In this document: positions 10,868 through 23,681 of the stretch, piece after piece
Layout: each line of letters begins with the position of its first letter
Numbering within the stretch: position 1 is the first letter of the stretch
Source: Seriola aureovittata
Lineage: Eukaryota > Chordata > Actinopteri > Carangiformes > Carangidae
Reading direction: 5' to 3'
Assembly (NCBI RefSeq): GCF_021018895.1
Contig: NC_079366.1
Span: 26,697,270 to 26,761,269 of the forward strand
DNA: 64,000 bases
Notes under the pieces: generated by a model
Databases searched by the model: none
What the model was told of the DNA's origin: nothing
What the model saw: only the letters and a program-made list of their open reading frames with translations
Made by a program: the position numbers and the translations under genes

Positions 10868-13248
10868 CCAGGTCAGATTTCGGTCACTGTACCACTTCCT
10901 GTATATATTTTTATAAGGAAATAAAAATGACAAAAACTGCCTGTTCTCATTTTCAGACACTTGTTGTCTCGACTGTCGCGTCCACAGTGTTTGACATGTG
11001 CAGGCGTGACATTTTTTACCACTGCGGAGCGGCTCGTTTCCAGCCTCACCCTCCTGCTCCCTTGTTCTCGTCTCTGTTTGATCTGTTTTCCATCTTGCTT
11101 TTCTGCTGCCTTAATATTTTCTCTGGATTTCTCTTTAATGTGGAACAGAGTGTCACACTCACTCAAATCCTTGTGATACCCAAACCCGTCACCAGACAGC
11201 ACAGTGATACCGGACGCCTTCGTTACATTCAGTGATACTTAAACGTTATTTGATATCCTCTTACAATATCTGTGCATTGCTACTACAGTATGGTTGAGGT
11301 TAAAGAAAGATCATGTGTGTATTTATTTCAAATAAACTATGGTTAGACAACTAAAACACTTGGTTAGGGTTAGAGAAAAATTGTGGTCATGGTTTTAAAA
11401 AAGAAAATGTGATGGTTAGTTAAAACCTCCACACCTCTACTTCTGCTCCACTGAAGGGCACACTGCTTCGTTAATTGTGTTGCAGATTTGGTCCCTTGTC
11501 TTTCAGGTGTGTTTGCACAAATCTTTTGCAAATTCCACAAAATTTGGCAAAAGAAAAGGCAAATTTCAACGTACTTCCATAAGCTGCAATGAAACTATCT
11601 GGTAACCACTATTAATATGGAATTAATGGTATTTAGTTTAGTTTTCTGTGGCATATTTGAAGAAGTAGAGGCATGTAGCAGTGAATGGCATCGATATGTG
11701 AGTGGTGCATCTGTGCAGGTGTAACATGGTGAAGTGGGTCCATTAACAACATTTAAAGTCAGTATGTGTCAGATTTGAACATTTCTTACTTTAGCACCCT
11801 CCAGTGGTAGCATCAAGAATGACACTGTGGCAGAGAGTATCAAATGCCGCTACACATCGCGATATCTCTCCCTCAGCTCGACTGGAAATCACTTTTCTTT
11901 TTTTTCCTGATGTTTCCTACATTTAGCTCCAAAGCACAAAATTCAAGTGCACATTAAAAAAGAGGCGGGAGAAATCTCCCTCCTCTCGCTGTTCTGCAGA
12001 TGTGTACATGGGGTGGCCTGAGCAGCTTGTCGGCTCATTTGGGAACGCTTAAGGAAGCGGGGACCACGCAGATGGAGCGGACGTCCAGCATCAAGCCTCT
12101 GACTGCTGATAAATCATTCTGCTCAGCTCAGTCATTATTCTGCTCAGGGCTGATTTCCCTCTCGTGAACAGGCGTACCTGGAGCTCTGCAGACATACTGA
12201 AACCATTTACAGTAACAAGCTGTTTTGATCATCTGTGCTGATGATAGTTCGTTCCCCTAGTTTGCTCCACTTTTGCTCAGGCATTTGAATAATACATTTT
12301 TCCAAACTTTCCAGACCTATTCATCTAAATCAAGTAACCTTCGATGTGTCTAGGCGTAACTATGATCACTTCCATTACTGATTTAATCTCATGAGTAAAA
12401 TAAATGTCAATCACAGTTATCTAGACCCCAAGGTGACATCTGTGATTTGCTTGTTTTGTCTGATGTGCAGAGAGAAGAACCAGAACTCGATAAAGTCACT
12501 GCAGTTATTAATTAGTGGCTATCGAAACCTAATCAAAGCAGTAGAGGTGTCAAGTTATTGATTGACCACCAGTGCCTCAATATTTTATCAGACACTACAG
12601 TTTCAAGTTACTGGTAATGGACACTCCTCTGCACTGCAGCACCACGTGTAAACATTCGAATCTTGCCTAATGCAACAAACTTGCTGAATATACGTGTATT
12701 TAAAAAGATGGCATTTGGGATATTGCTAAACTTGGTGTCTCGTTTTCAGCGACATGAAAAGGCTCACGTTACATCCTTACAAGCTTCCCTGACACCACAG
12801 GAATGCTACACTCAAACCCACAACGGGCTGAGACTTAACATGCTTACCCAGGGGGGAACCTCAACCCCCACCTCCTCCCCCTTCCACCCCCCCAGGGAGG
12901 GTTTAGGGGTTGCTACTCCTTTACTAACCCATGAAGCGTGTCTCTAAGTACCCCCCCCCCCCTTCATCCTCACAGTGTGTTGTATAAACACGGTGGTTCA
13001 GTAGGAAGGTAAAGAGCGTGACACATATAGACTCCTCATAACATTCCACTTTGGTACCAGGAGACACCAGGAGGGAAAGATGCCTCCTTACGGCAGATCT
13101 GTGGTCAGGTTTCCATTTACAGAAATACGAAGCTGAGATTGTAACAACGATCGACCTTCTGATAACCTGATACCGGCAGTCTCCTCTCTCAGTTCGTATC
13201 CCTTAATGAAGAATCTCACATCTTGGACATAATATATATTTAGACTCG

Positions 13249-13630
13249 TTGTGGCGTGTTGGATTTATCTTTACAAATTTGTTCCCGACTGAAATATCTC
13301 AATTGATTGATCACCATGAAATTTTGCTCATTCTTGATCCCCAGAAGATGAATCCCACTGACTTCTGTGATCCAGGGGTCACCGTGAGCTTGACGTTTTT
13401 GGTTCAGAGGGAAATATCGTCACAACTATTAACTGGATTGGCATGAAGGTTACTACACATATTCAACATCCCAAGAGGATTTATTCTAATGAGTTTGGAG
13501 ATCCTCTGACTTTTCCTCTAGCATCACCAGCAAATCAAAGTCGTCACTTATTCAGTGAAATGTCTCGACAGCTACTCGGGGGATTGGCACCAAAGTTTGC
13601 TCACGTGTTCGTGGTCCTCAGAGGGTAAAT
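13249..13630. repeat. Three diverged tandem units of a dispersed repeat
   Basis: Three successive blocks each begin with a GAAATATCTC-like word: GAAATATCTC at about 13291, GAAATATCGTC at about 13410 and GAAATGTCTCG at about 13557. Each continues with ATTG.CA..GAA/AAG and a CCCAGA/CCCAAGAGG-type word. The middle block ends GATCCTCTGAC. The same motif set recurs at 61285-61490. Short open frames across the blocks are repeat-derived and not genes. I recall this as a dispersed fish repeat but cannot name it. Confidence 0.45.
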
Positions 13631-14286
13631 CAGCTGGGTAGCTAGCATTAGCTATGCTAGCAACAGGCTAAACAAAGTAGAATTCACACTCTGTTCAGTG
13701 GATTCCTGTGGCTTCACCCATCACTAGAGATGACACCTACAACGAACTAAACTGACAGTAAGTGTGTCGTCTTTTCTCAATCTTGTGAATGTGTAGATTC
13801 ACGACAACATGGCCACAGCTAGAAGGTCAGCTGGAATCACAACAGTCCAGGAAATTTTTAGACCTTTTACATATTAATTAATGGAATTAATTCAATATAT
13901 TGGACAGCCCAGCTTCCAACAAAGTCTTTGAGGGGCTCAAAAAAGACTGGAGAAGAGTTTAAAGGCTCTCATTCTGTCAAAGACGGCTTTGTTGAATTTA
14001 ATCTACCAGACCTCATGCCTGATGTCATTCATTTGGAAACATTATTGGCATTTTTTGAATCTGAGGTCTCAAGTCTTCCCGAAATCTGCCCCCGAATAAA
14101 ACATCAAATCTTCTGATTAAAGATAAAAAATCTGTGTCTATAGTCAGAAAGAAACGTCCTTTAACAAACTGAGTGTTGAACACGACCCTGTATATACAGA
14201 AAGCTGTCATATTCAGACTTGACACCTAATTTTAAGATAACGCATCTCTCCCCCTTCATCCTCTGACAGTAGTTATACCTGAGGGG

Positions 14287-14288
<2 letters not shown>

Positions 14289-14328
<40 letters not shown>

Positions 14329-14454
14329 TAGGGAACCCCACCTTCCAGCCCCCTTTTTCTGAGCCCTCACTCACCTCTTTTTTTCCCCGAGGGCACATAG
14401 TCTAGCAGTCTACACATACATCCTTTTATCCCCATTCAACAGCCCTCATTCCCC

Positions 14455-14488
<34 letters not shown>
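14289..14488. repeat. Opposed (GT)n and (AC)n arrays
   Basis: A GT array occupies 14289-14324 and an AC array 14458-14488, separated by about 130 bp of pyrimidine-rich unique sequence. The two arrays are mutually complementary in a single-stranded transcript. Confidence 0.9.
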
Positions 14489-14491
<3 letters not shown>

Positions 14492-16924
14492 TGGAAGTAG
14501 ACAGTGGCTTAGGGGCTGCAGGGCCTCAAATCACTTCAAAGCACTGAAGTCTGGACGTGTGACGCTCTGAACAACTCCAAGCCACAACAGGTGAAGAGAG
14601 ATGCCATTTGACAAACAGGAGGTAGCTGGCAGTGTTGGTTACCACGGACGTGTGCGCTGAAGTTCGCGCCTGTGTGTAGCACATTGTATGCGTCAGGACG
14701 CGTGAGAGATCACTGAGCCGTAGTTGCCTCAGGTGTGAGTTCAGGGGAATGGGTCTTGTGCTCATGTGTGTCTGCATTCAGGTGCACATGTAGTATCATG
14801 TTCCCTTCTTCTCTCATTGTGTTGTAGAGTTGACATTCAAATTCTGCTTTTGTCCAACTGCAAGTCTGCGTTTGCCTTTCAAGTCTGACATGCATGAGGT
14901 TTTTTTTATTATTACCTTCAGCACTTAAAAATGTATTTTTGCAGTAATATTAATGCAGATATACATATATAAAGAGTCCATATATATTTTATTTAATATT
15001 TCAATATGTAGCTAGGACCTGTTTCACATAGAAATCGTTAAAATTGTGTTGAAACAACAAACTTCACTTTACAAACAAGTCTAGCCCAGTATTAATCTAG
15101 ATGTCTAGACATGTTTTGACCCGTAAATCAGTCGGTGTTCACTTGAAACATTAACCACAGTTTGATGGGTATATATGGTTTAATCACTGGTTTGACGTTG
15201 GCATCGAGGAAAAAGAAGAGTAATGAGCAGATTTAAATGTTTTGATAGTAGCTGTAAAATGGATAACAGTTGTGGGAGTGAACATAGAAAACAAGCAAAA
15301 CGTATCAGACTGAGTAACTATGGGAAGAATGTGGAATGAACCAACGCTGAGGGGAAACATTAAGTGTGGGGGGGGCTGCTGTTCATTTGTTTTCACATGA
15401 AACTATTGATTTTAATGAGCTAAGAGACTGTCACCACATCAGAGAACTAATCTGAGGACTAATTAAATATAACTAATCTAATTACTCTATATCATAATTG
15501 CCTAATTAACCTCCATGGAATTATGCTCAAAGCAAAATTAATCTGTGTGTCTCGGCAGAATATCTGGTTCCAGAAACTTAGTGATATAAGGGCTACCTGC
15601 AGGGCTAGACAACTATTATAGCCAGTGGGCTAACTGCTAAGACATTAGCAAGCTGGGGACATGCCAGAGTAGTGACTCACAGTAGCTCTCAAAGGTTTTA
15701 GTTTTTTTTGTTTCCTCTGTTGTGAGCCGCTTATTTCCCCCTCAGCATTTTGTTTTCACGATTGTAACTTTCAGCAAAGAGTTACTGAAAGAAATTTAAG
15801 CTCTCCAAGCTAGCAAGGCGGCTAACTGTCAGTTGAATGGTTCCCATGATATATTCAAAGGACCCCCCCTGTATTTTAACTGGCACGGCTTTCTATTGGT
15901 GAACAGAACACAGTTGTGCAACAGAAATTTTGTGCAGATTTCCTTCATCTCCGTGAGAGAATCTAGTGCGATTTCATTGGAATGAATTTACAGATTTACA
16001 GGCTGGTGTGACTGGGCCTTAAACACTCCAGCGCTTTATAATCCTTTCTCGATTTATCTCATCGCTGATATGTTTGTGATTAATTACAGTCGGACTTTTA
16101 AAGATCGTGGACGTCTGTACTGAACTGTGGGCTGCTTCATTGGTTAAAGATCTGGTTAGAGGTGTTTGGTTTTTGTAGTCATTCTTAGTTTAATGGTGTG
16201 TACGTCTAGCAATTAATTGAAATATCTGGTAGGAGTAAATTAAGACTGGAGGGATATCAGTGGAAGGATGGGATTATTCCACTGTTGGTTTCTCAAAATA
16301 AAAAGATCTAGGATCCAGAAAACTGCAGCTGCTGCTTCACCACAGACAAATTAAATGAATATTAATTAGTGTAGAGGTCAGAGAATGAAATTAATTTAAA
16401 TTATGGTTTGCAGATTATTATCTTCATTTCTTGATGAGACACAATGTGCAAAGGAACCAAAAGCACTACAGTACAAGTGTATCAGCGACAGCTAAATCAC
16501 AGCTTTGACTGCAGGTGTGGCACTACGCTTCAACTACCTCAACAAATTCAACAAGGAAAACCGCAATTAACTTTATTTATAGTTTGGCCACAAGTCAAAC
16601 GCACAACAGGTATTATCACTCTATTGTGAAATAACAGCCTCAAGTCTATTTCCTGGATGTTTTTTTGTGTGTGTTTGTGTGTATCCTCAGTCTTGCCATA
16701 CCCAGTTGTATTGTTACACTCTGCAACCTGTTATTTAACTGACACGGTGTTTATAATCTCACTCCTGCAAGAGGATGAGTGACATGCACACTCACTAATC
16801 CACACTAATTTAGAGAGACACATTTCTATGTGTCAAGAAAAAGCAAACTTTAATACAATACTGTCCATGCTGTACACTTGCACACATTCATTCCTGCATA
16901 GACAGTTTCTCCTCTCTCTGTCAC

Positions 16925-16926
<2 letters not shown>

Positions 16927-16958
<32 letters not shown>
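16927..16958. repeat. (AC)n microsatellite
   Basis: About 16 pure AC units. The frame of about 140 aa that runs through it is repeat-driven and has no domain. Confidence 0.9.
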
Positions 16959-18647
16959 CCAGAGTCGTCCTTGGAGGCTTCGCTGCAGCTGGCAGGGGAT
17001 TAAGACGTCAGGAGTCAAAGGGGGGACCAGTCAGACTACAGACCGCGACAAGAAACTGACGAAGCAGAAAAAACACAGGCCAAAAGAGAGACATGCAGAT
17101 ATTCTGCTGAATAGGAGTCAAAGATACAATCCAAATGAAATACAAAAAAAAAAAATCAACCCCAGAGGGGCAAGCACATCGCAGGCGAGTGCGTTCTGCG
17201 GTTCACCGTGTTTCCACTTGGCTCAAGGCCGACTGTCTGATGATACTTGAATACTTGGCCAAAGACAGACAAACAGATCCAACCATGCACGCAGGGGCTT
17301 GTGCAAGATTCACAACTGTTACTCACTTGTTTATCGTAATGAGAGCAGGTTCAGGTCACGTCTTCAACAGTCGACTTGGCTTTCCACATCACAGATCTTG
17401 CAAGGTGTGTGGCATTTTGAAAGTAGACTTGAGGTCAGCTCCAGCAAATAACTGCCAAGACATTATGATTAATGTAGATGAAGATTTAATGCAGTTAAAG
17501 TATCTATAATAAAAAACATTTTATTACATATTGTTGGATGTATTTGTTTCCATGTCATTAAGAAAAAGCAGAGTCTGACAACTGTTGCATATTTTGCTGT
17601 GACACACAAAACATATCTGTGATATATTTCCTGAGCCTGACAACATCTGTCTCCACTGCTGCAACAACAAGCCCACTGATGGAAGTCTTAAAAACATCCA
17701 GTAAATCATGGGGGGAAAAAAGACCAAAGGGACAGAGTCAATGATCCATATAATACAAAGTATTAGAATAAAACTATCATGGAAGTGGGAGTGTTTCTGT
17801 GAATTAAACAGCTTTGTCTCGTACTGCAGTGAAAAAAAGGCAAAGCTATGTATTTTATAGTTTCTGGGTGACATTGCAGTGTTTTCTTTGACGTAGAAAG
17901 AAAACAGGAACACAAATATTAAAATGTGCCGAAAGCTGAGAATAATTATACAGAGCAACAATATCCACAAGAACACTCTGTCAGCTTTAAACAGTTGTGA
18001 ATGTTTATAATGAACACTGTAAAGTTGTTTTGAGTAGACGAGGCACAGATTATTTCCTCATTGTTCCCACATGGCATGTCAGCGGAGTTGGAGAGCTTTT
18101 TAGGAATAAGACAAACAGCTTTTAGTGCGGTCACGTTCTTTGCATAATGCTAAAAAGTGCAAAAGAAACAAATCCGCTTTATCTGTTGACAAGAACGTCG
18201 TTACAACTTATCAACACTCCCTCCAGCTTCATAACTAGCTGTTGGTCTGAGTCAGTGCTGTCTCAGATAAAACATCAGTCTGCCCACTGAACCCAGCGTA
18301 GCAAACTGCGGCTGTGGGCGAGCCTGCGGTATCTTTAATTTGGACATCTTGTTCACAAATGAGAGGCGAAAGCCACTTCAAAGAGATGGCAAGCGGATCA
18401 AGAGTTAGGCACCAGCAGCTTCAGTGCACACTGGCAGCAAGAGGAGTGAATAATGGAAGTATGTGTTTGTGTGCATGTGTATCACTGGGTGTTTATTTAA
18501 AAAAAGAAAAAAGCAACAAACACAGATAGCATCCACTAAAGTTAATGACAACAAATCAGAAAGATTCAATTTGGGAAAGTATGAAGCGAGAAGGTATAAA
18601 AGGTGACATTTTCAAACTGAAATAATACACAGCTTGGTCAGTTAGCA

Positions 18648-18945
18648 AGAAGTTCAGCAACAAACTTCATTCATTTACTCACCAAGAGCCGTCTCCAGAG
18701 GTGGAAAGCAACAGCAACGTTAGCTTTTGTCTCCATTGCATCTTTCCTTCTACTGAAGTTAGCGCGCTAACAAGCTAGCCCCTCCAATCTGCCCTGAGGA
18801 AGTAGCGCTGCTCAGAGGGGGTATTATAACCTTTTGTCTTGTAAACGCAACAATGGTCAAAGCTGTTGTCAAGGGACAGTCTCCACCACCGGCTCCCAGC
18901 AAGAAACAACATTTGGCAACAGAGAAAACTTACAAATAGCTACAT
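18648..18945 (+). mobile_element. Dispersed inverted-repeat element, family A, copy 1
   Basis: This copy shares many words with copies at 23.3, 44.5 and 63 kb: AACTTCATTCATTTACTCAC, GTCTCCAGAGGTGGAAAGC, TTCTACTGAAGTTAGC, GCTGCTCAGAGGG and TATTATAACC. It ends with AACTTACAAATAGCTA near 18929-18944, the right-terminal word of the family. The left terminal repeat is missing or highly diverged, so this copy looks 5' truncated. It encodes nothing. The inferred class is a non-autonomous DNA transposon. Confidence 0.65.
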
Positions 18946-19623
18946 GGGATGCTATATTGCACACTTTGCTTACTCCTTGCTAACAAGCAACTAGCTGTAC
19001 ACATGCTGCTGTGAAAATAAACAGTAAAACTTGTTAGGTAAGAAATGGGCTGCCTGTGATTAATAAGGCCACAGTTTTATTATGATCTTGGACTGAGATA
19101 CAGTACGTATGTATTCTTGAGTCATTGGCTGTCGAACACAACGTTGTGTGAATATTGTGTCTCTTCTGCTAATTATTGTGAGTTTATTCATTTTAGGGTG
19201 CACTAAATAAACATTGTGTGTACTCTTGACACTTGCCAGGGTCGGTCTTAAAGTTCTACACAGGACAGTGTTTATTTCTTTATTGTACCAATGCATTAGC
19301 GCTGGCCACTAGCTAAACCAAGACAGTTCATAAACACAGACAGACCAACACAAGTCCAAGACAAGCAGTGAGAGGGTCAGTCAGCTGCAGGAACGTTGCT
19401 CCATACCTCTGACGAGGCCAAGACACACCAGACTCTTACCCTCATTGGAACAGATTACATATTAGATGAATTGAGGAAGAAGACTGATGAAGCAACTTCC
19501 CAGCCTCATAGCAAAACTGTGTTGGGTTTCAGTTGGGCTGTTGGTCAGTTCAGACACTTCTGGATTTCACTTCACTCCCTGCTCATTAAAATTTGACTGC
19601 AGCCATTATTCAAAGGTCTGGAA

Positions 19624-19625
<2 letters not shown>

Positions 19626-19706
<81 letters not shown>

Positions 19707-19709
19707 GGG
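19626..19709. repeat. (GT)n joined to a ~20-base poly-G run
   Basis: An imperfect GT array (interrupted by GTTTG near 19657) runs straight into about 20 consecutive Gs at 19690-19709. The combination is unusual: a Z-DNA-prone array abuts a G-homopolymer. The G-run length may be affected by sequencing error. Confidence 0.9.
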
Positions 19710-22039
19710 TTCGGGGAGGGACATGTTCTCCCAAGTTTATTGCAACTCCTGTAGTTAGGAAGAAAGTGATAGATTTCCAAAAGAACCGTTAAATGTAGCC
19801 GTTTTATATGGATTTCGTTCATTTTATTGTCCCTGCTTCAGGACAGAGAAAACTATTTATATGGAGTGTCAGCTGAGGGTAACGACAGGGTCAGCACACT
19901 GGACAGCTGAGTAAGCAAACAACAGTGGACATGGAGTAAAAACTGTAAGTCGACTCAGTAATGTCCCTGCAGTTGAAACAAACATACAGTATTTTTTATA
20001 ATTGACAGCTTGAAGGACAGCTGAGCCTGTAGAGATATTAAGCAGCTATTTGTTTTATGTTCTCGCACAGTGTTTTTAGTCATTGTATGTTCTTAGCAAA
20101 CACTCTGACAAATGCAGAGTTTAAATGGAGTTGAAACCCCATGAACATGGGACGCAAGAACTGGATCAGAACCACCAGGGGATTTGCTTTTTGCATAAAT
20201 GATGTCTAGAAAGAAAATAAAAGGTGTGAAATGACACGATGAGCTGAAGTTACAGTGGAAATATTTAGATTTAAGTTGTTTTTCTGTGGATGTCTTCTCC
20301 TGTTTGTTGTTAGGCTGAGACTCTGCATGTTCTTCAACTAGTTCAAACAGTCACAGACTCCAATCTTCCCATGAAATCAAACAGACGAGATACTATCTGT
20401 AAAGGAATCTGAAAAAAAGAGCATGGTCGCGCTTTACTGGACCATTTAAGCTCCTTCGAAACTCATATGAGTTAAAAAATACTTCAAACATTCAAATTAT
20501 ATCCCACTGTTTCCATGAGGTTTGAAAAACAATTTGGTGGCTAGTATAAGTGTTTGTCATATGTTCTGCCCCTCTTTCCTGCATTTTCTATGTATCTACA
20601 TGAAATTTTACAACAAAATGACCCAAATCATCTCATCCCCCCTTACATGGGATGTTTTTTAAAAAAGGCAGCATTGTCTATGTTATCAGTGCAAAATCAA
20701 ACAAGGTCACTTGCGGCTTCTGTGGTAGTCTAGCGTGCACGTTTGTTTTTTGTGCGTGTCTGCGCGTATGCACACTCCATCCATCCACACAAACACAACA
20801 ACACTATTTTTCTCCCCGTTCCTTCTCCAAACATCCCCACAGGCCTCGGGCGCTTTTTTTTTTTTTTTTCAGAGTCGTGTGTCAGCGCCCGGTCTGCAGC
20901 AGACCGTGTCGCAGCTATTCCTTCACATTTCTCCTCAGAGTCCAGTTCCACCACGGAGGGCGGGGCGAGGCTCGCAGAATACTTAGCAAACATGTAAACT
21001 GGCAAGTTTGTGTTTAAAAAAGGATCATTGAACTGCGCTTTGACACAAGATGCACAACTGAACTTTATGACATTTAAAAACACACTTTCTTCATTGCTGC
21101 CCAGTTGCTTCACCATCAACCACTTAAGCCATGTAACTGGTTATGGTGTGTATATATATATATATAACGTCCCACCTCAGAAGAAACAGAAGACGCGAGA
21201 CAGGGTATTAACGTGACCTTTGACCATATTCAACTAGATCACTTGTTGGATAATCTAAGCTGCTTTTCCTGCAGTGTAACAATTTGCAAACCCAGAAAAT
21301 GACTTATGATCACAATGGCTTTTTCTCAGGACTTTGAATAAGTCGCCTCTGATTCGAGGTGAATGTTCACTGCTCATAGTGAAGCATGTGCAAACAGAGA
21401 AAGAGCCTGGTTTCGGTCTTGATTAATGGTCTGTTGAAGAGATAAGCTCTCTGATGTGTGTGATTGTGTGTGATGTCATCAGAGGACTTAACACAATCTG
21501 CTTTGTGAGTTTAGGTAAACACAGAACTGTGGTCTATGTATAAAATCACCACTTTTTTTTTTTTTCTTTTTGCTATTGTGAGATAGTTTTCTTAATAAAA
21601 GTAGAAAGTGCTTTAAAACATCAAACTTTACATGACTGAAGCATGAAAACTAATTTTTTTGCAATGACATTTTGCACAAATAGCTCAGGATGATCTGCGT
21701 CCAAACTAAAATGAGTTCCATATTTTCCTTCTCCTGCAGACACAAAGGGTTCTCAGCAGAGTCGCCCTCCCAGGACACATTTTACGTGTCTGTAGCTGCT
21801 TGCACACTGTGAAAATAATGGCTGGGAATCAGATCTGGTCTTGTAAACTTTGAGCAGACGACCTGGCGTGGCTCTGAACCGGCACCACAAAGAGTTAAAA
21901 TTCAGATTTTCTGTTCCTGTGTAAAATGCAGCCTTTGTTTCTGGGTCATGAACCAGCCGAGGTCGCCGGCTTTAACCAAGCCAAACAAACACACGCGTGC
22001 TTCAGTTCCACTAATTGATTCCCCTTCCAGCGGAGACAA

Positions 22040-22041
<2 letters not shown>

Positions 22042-22102
<61 letters not shown>

Positions 22103-22330
22103 CGTGCATGTGTTTACTTTAAAGGATATGTCAGGAGTTTAAGTAAATAGATAAGTGACAAAGTAAACACCCATTCCCCCTACCCACACACACACACACA
22201 CACACCAAAAAAACACCCTACTTCAGGGATACATTTCTACACACACACACACACACACAAACTGTGCCTTTGTGCCTCATATTAATAAATTGTTATGTGT
22301 TCTTGATTTTCAGAAGGTGAACTCATTTTC

Positions 22331-22388
<58 letters not shown>

Positions 22389-22527
22389 TTACTGGCAGTT
22401 CCTATAGAAGTCTCTCTCTGCAGTAAATCCATCCACACTCCCTGACCTAACACTGGGTTAATGAGGTGATCCAGCAGCAGGGGACAGTTGGTAGAGGTCT
22501 TTGGGCCATGAGTTTCAGTTTGCTTGC

Positions 22528-22575
<48 letters not shown>
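22042..22575. repeat. Cluster of five CA/GT arrays
   Basis: Five arrays lie within 535 bp: (GT)n at 22042-22112 with GCGTGCGTGCATG variants at its end, (CA)n at about 22183-22205 and 22240-22259, (GT)n at 22333-22386, and (TG)n at 22529-22575. Arrays of both orientations alternate, which allows intramolecular pairing in a transcript. No gene lies here. Confidence 0.95.
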
Positions 22576-22576
<1 letters not shown>

Positions 22577-23266
22577 GTTGTGTGTGCGTGCTTCCCCGCA
22601 AGGATTTCAACGGGTGCGGCAAGATGCAGTGTTCATGATGGTGTAAAGTCGTGTTTGCACGGGACAAATATGATACGGGGACGTGTGATTGTAAATAACG
22701 GCACTGATTGTTGCTGATTTTCCGGTGCAACTCTGCCATGCTTACAAATTTCCTGCACAAATTACTTAGTAGGTTTTGGTGAAGTCGGAAGTCCCATGAT
22801 GTTACTGAGCCATGCTAACAGCACGCCAGCATGCCAGGGCTGTGGTGAAGTCTGAGGAAAGGTCTGACATACAGCAAATACATTGTATCCACAAATTTAA
22901 TGTGTAAAAGTTTTGCTGTGTAGTGAAAATTATGAACTCTAATAGAATTATGCCACATTCTTGCACATTTGTACTGAGGCGAATTGGTCCATCAAGAGGC
23001 AAAGCTTGGCGAGTAATTTATTAAGTCCCTGGATAATCTGATTCGGTACGCGGACAACATCCGCCAAATGACCTGTATCACTGCATACATAGTTAGTCAC
23101 AATGAATAAAAGTGTAAACTTATGAGTGAAAGTCAAAAGGTTAAGAAAGTTGCCATGATTGCATTTCAAGTGGATAGTCAGAATACAAATGTGGCAGGGC
23201 CTTTCCCAACATTACCACACTTTCTCCAGTAAGATGATAACATAATGTAAAGGAGAAACCCAGTTT

Positions 23267-23681
23267 GGAGCGATTTGTAAGTTCTGCTATTGCTACATAG
23301 CCAGCGTTAGCATCAATAGCTGTTTACTTACCAGTCTAAAGGAAACATTGCGCGTTCAGCATCAAATTTCATTCATTTACTCACCAAGAGCTGTCTCCAG
23401 TGGTGGAAAGCATTCCTCTGGTTTTGTTTCTATTTGTATCACTTCTTTTCTTCTACTTAAGTTAGCATGCTAACCAACTAGCCCCAGCCAGGTCCGACTG
23501 TCTCGTCACTTTCCGATACCAAGTCACTGCAGCCTGCCCTGAAGAAGTAGCACTGCTCAGAGGGCGTATTATAACCTCTTGTCTTGTAAACTCAACGATG
23601 GCTAAAGCTCTCAGCAAGACTGGTAAGTAAACAGCTGTTTATGCTAATGCTGTAGCAATAGCAAAATTTACAAATAGCTCC
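23267..23681 (+). mobile_element. Dispersed inverted-repeat element, family A, best copy
   Basis: The left end starts GGAGCGATTTGTAAG and continues CTGCTATTGCTACATAGCC, then CTGTTTACTTACCAGT. The reverse complement of the right end reads GGAGCTATTTGTAAA, then TTTTGCTATTGCTACA, then CTGTTTACTTACCAGT. The terminal inverted repeats are therefore about 65 bp long with few mismatches and a ~9-base gap. The interior (about 280 bp) shares blocks with the other copies. There is no open frame of transposase type. Size and structure fit a non-autonomous (MITE or foldback) DNA transposon. Superfamily is undetermined because target duplications are not clear. Confidence 0.7.

Noticed and set aside
10636..11235. 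199-codon + strand open frame
   Set aside because: Its length comes from (GT)n and (AC)n arrays that translate without stops; the rest has no protein-like composition.
12840..12960. G/C-rich inverted words (GGGGGGAACC ... CCCAGGGAGGG) as a hairpin or regulatory RNA
   Set aside because: The arms pair only imperfectly and sit in a C-homopolymer-rich patch; no conserved structure could be argued.
13620..13740. GCTAGCATTAGCTATGCTAGC palindrome as an operator-like site
   Set aside because: Such GCTAGC/TTAGC words are frequent in the interspersed repeats throughout this window; more likely repeat debris.
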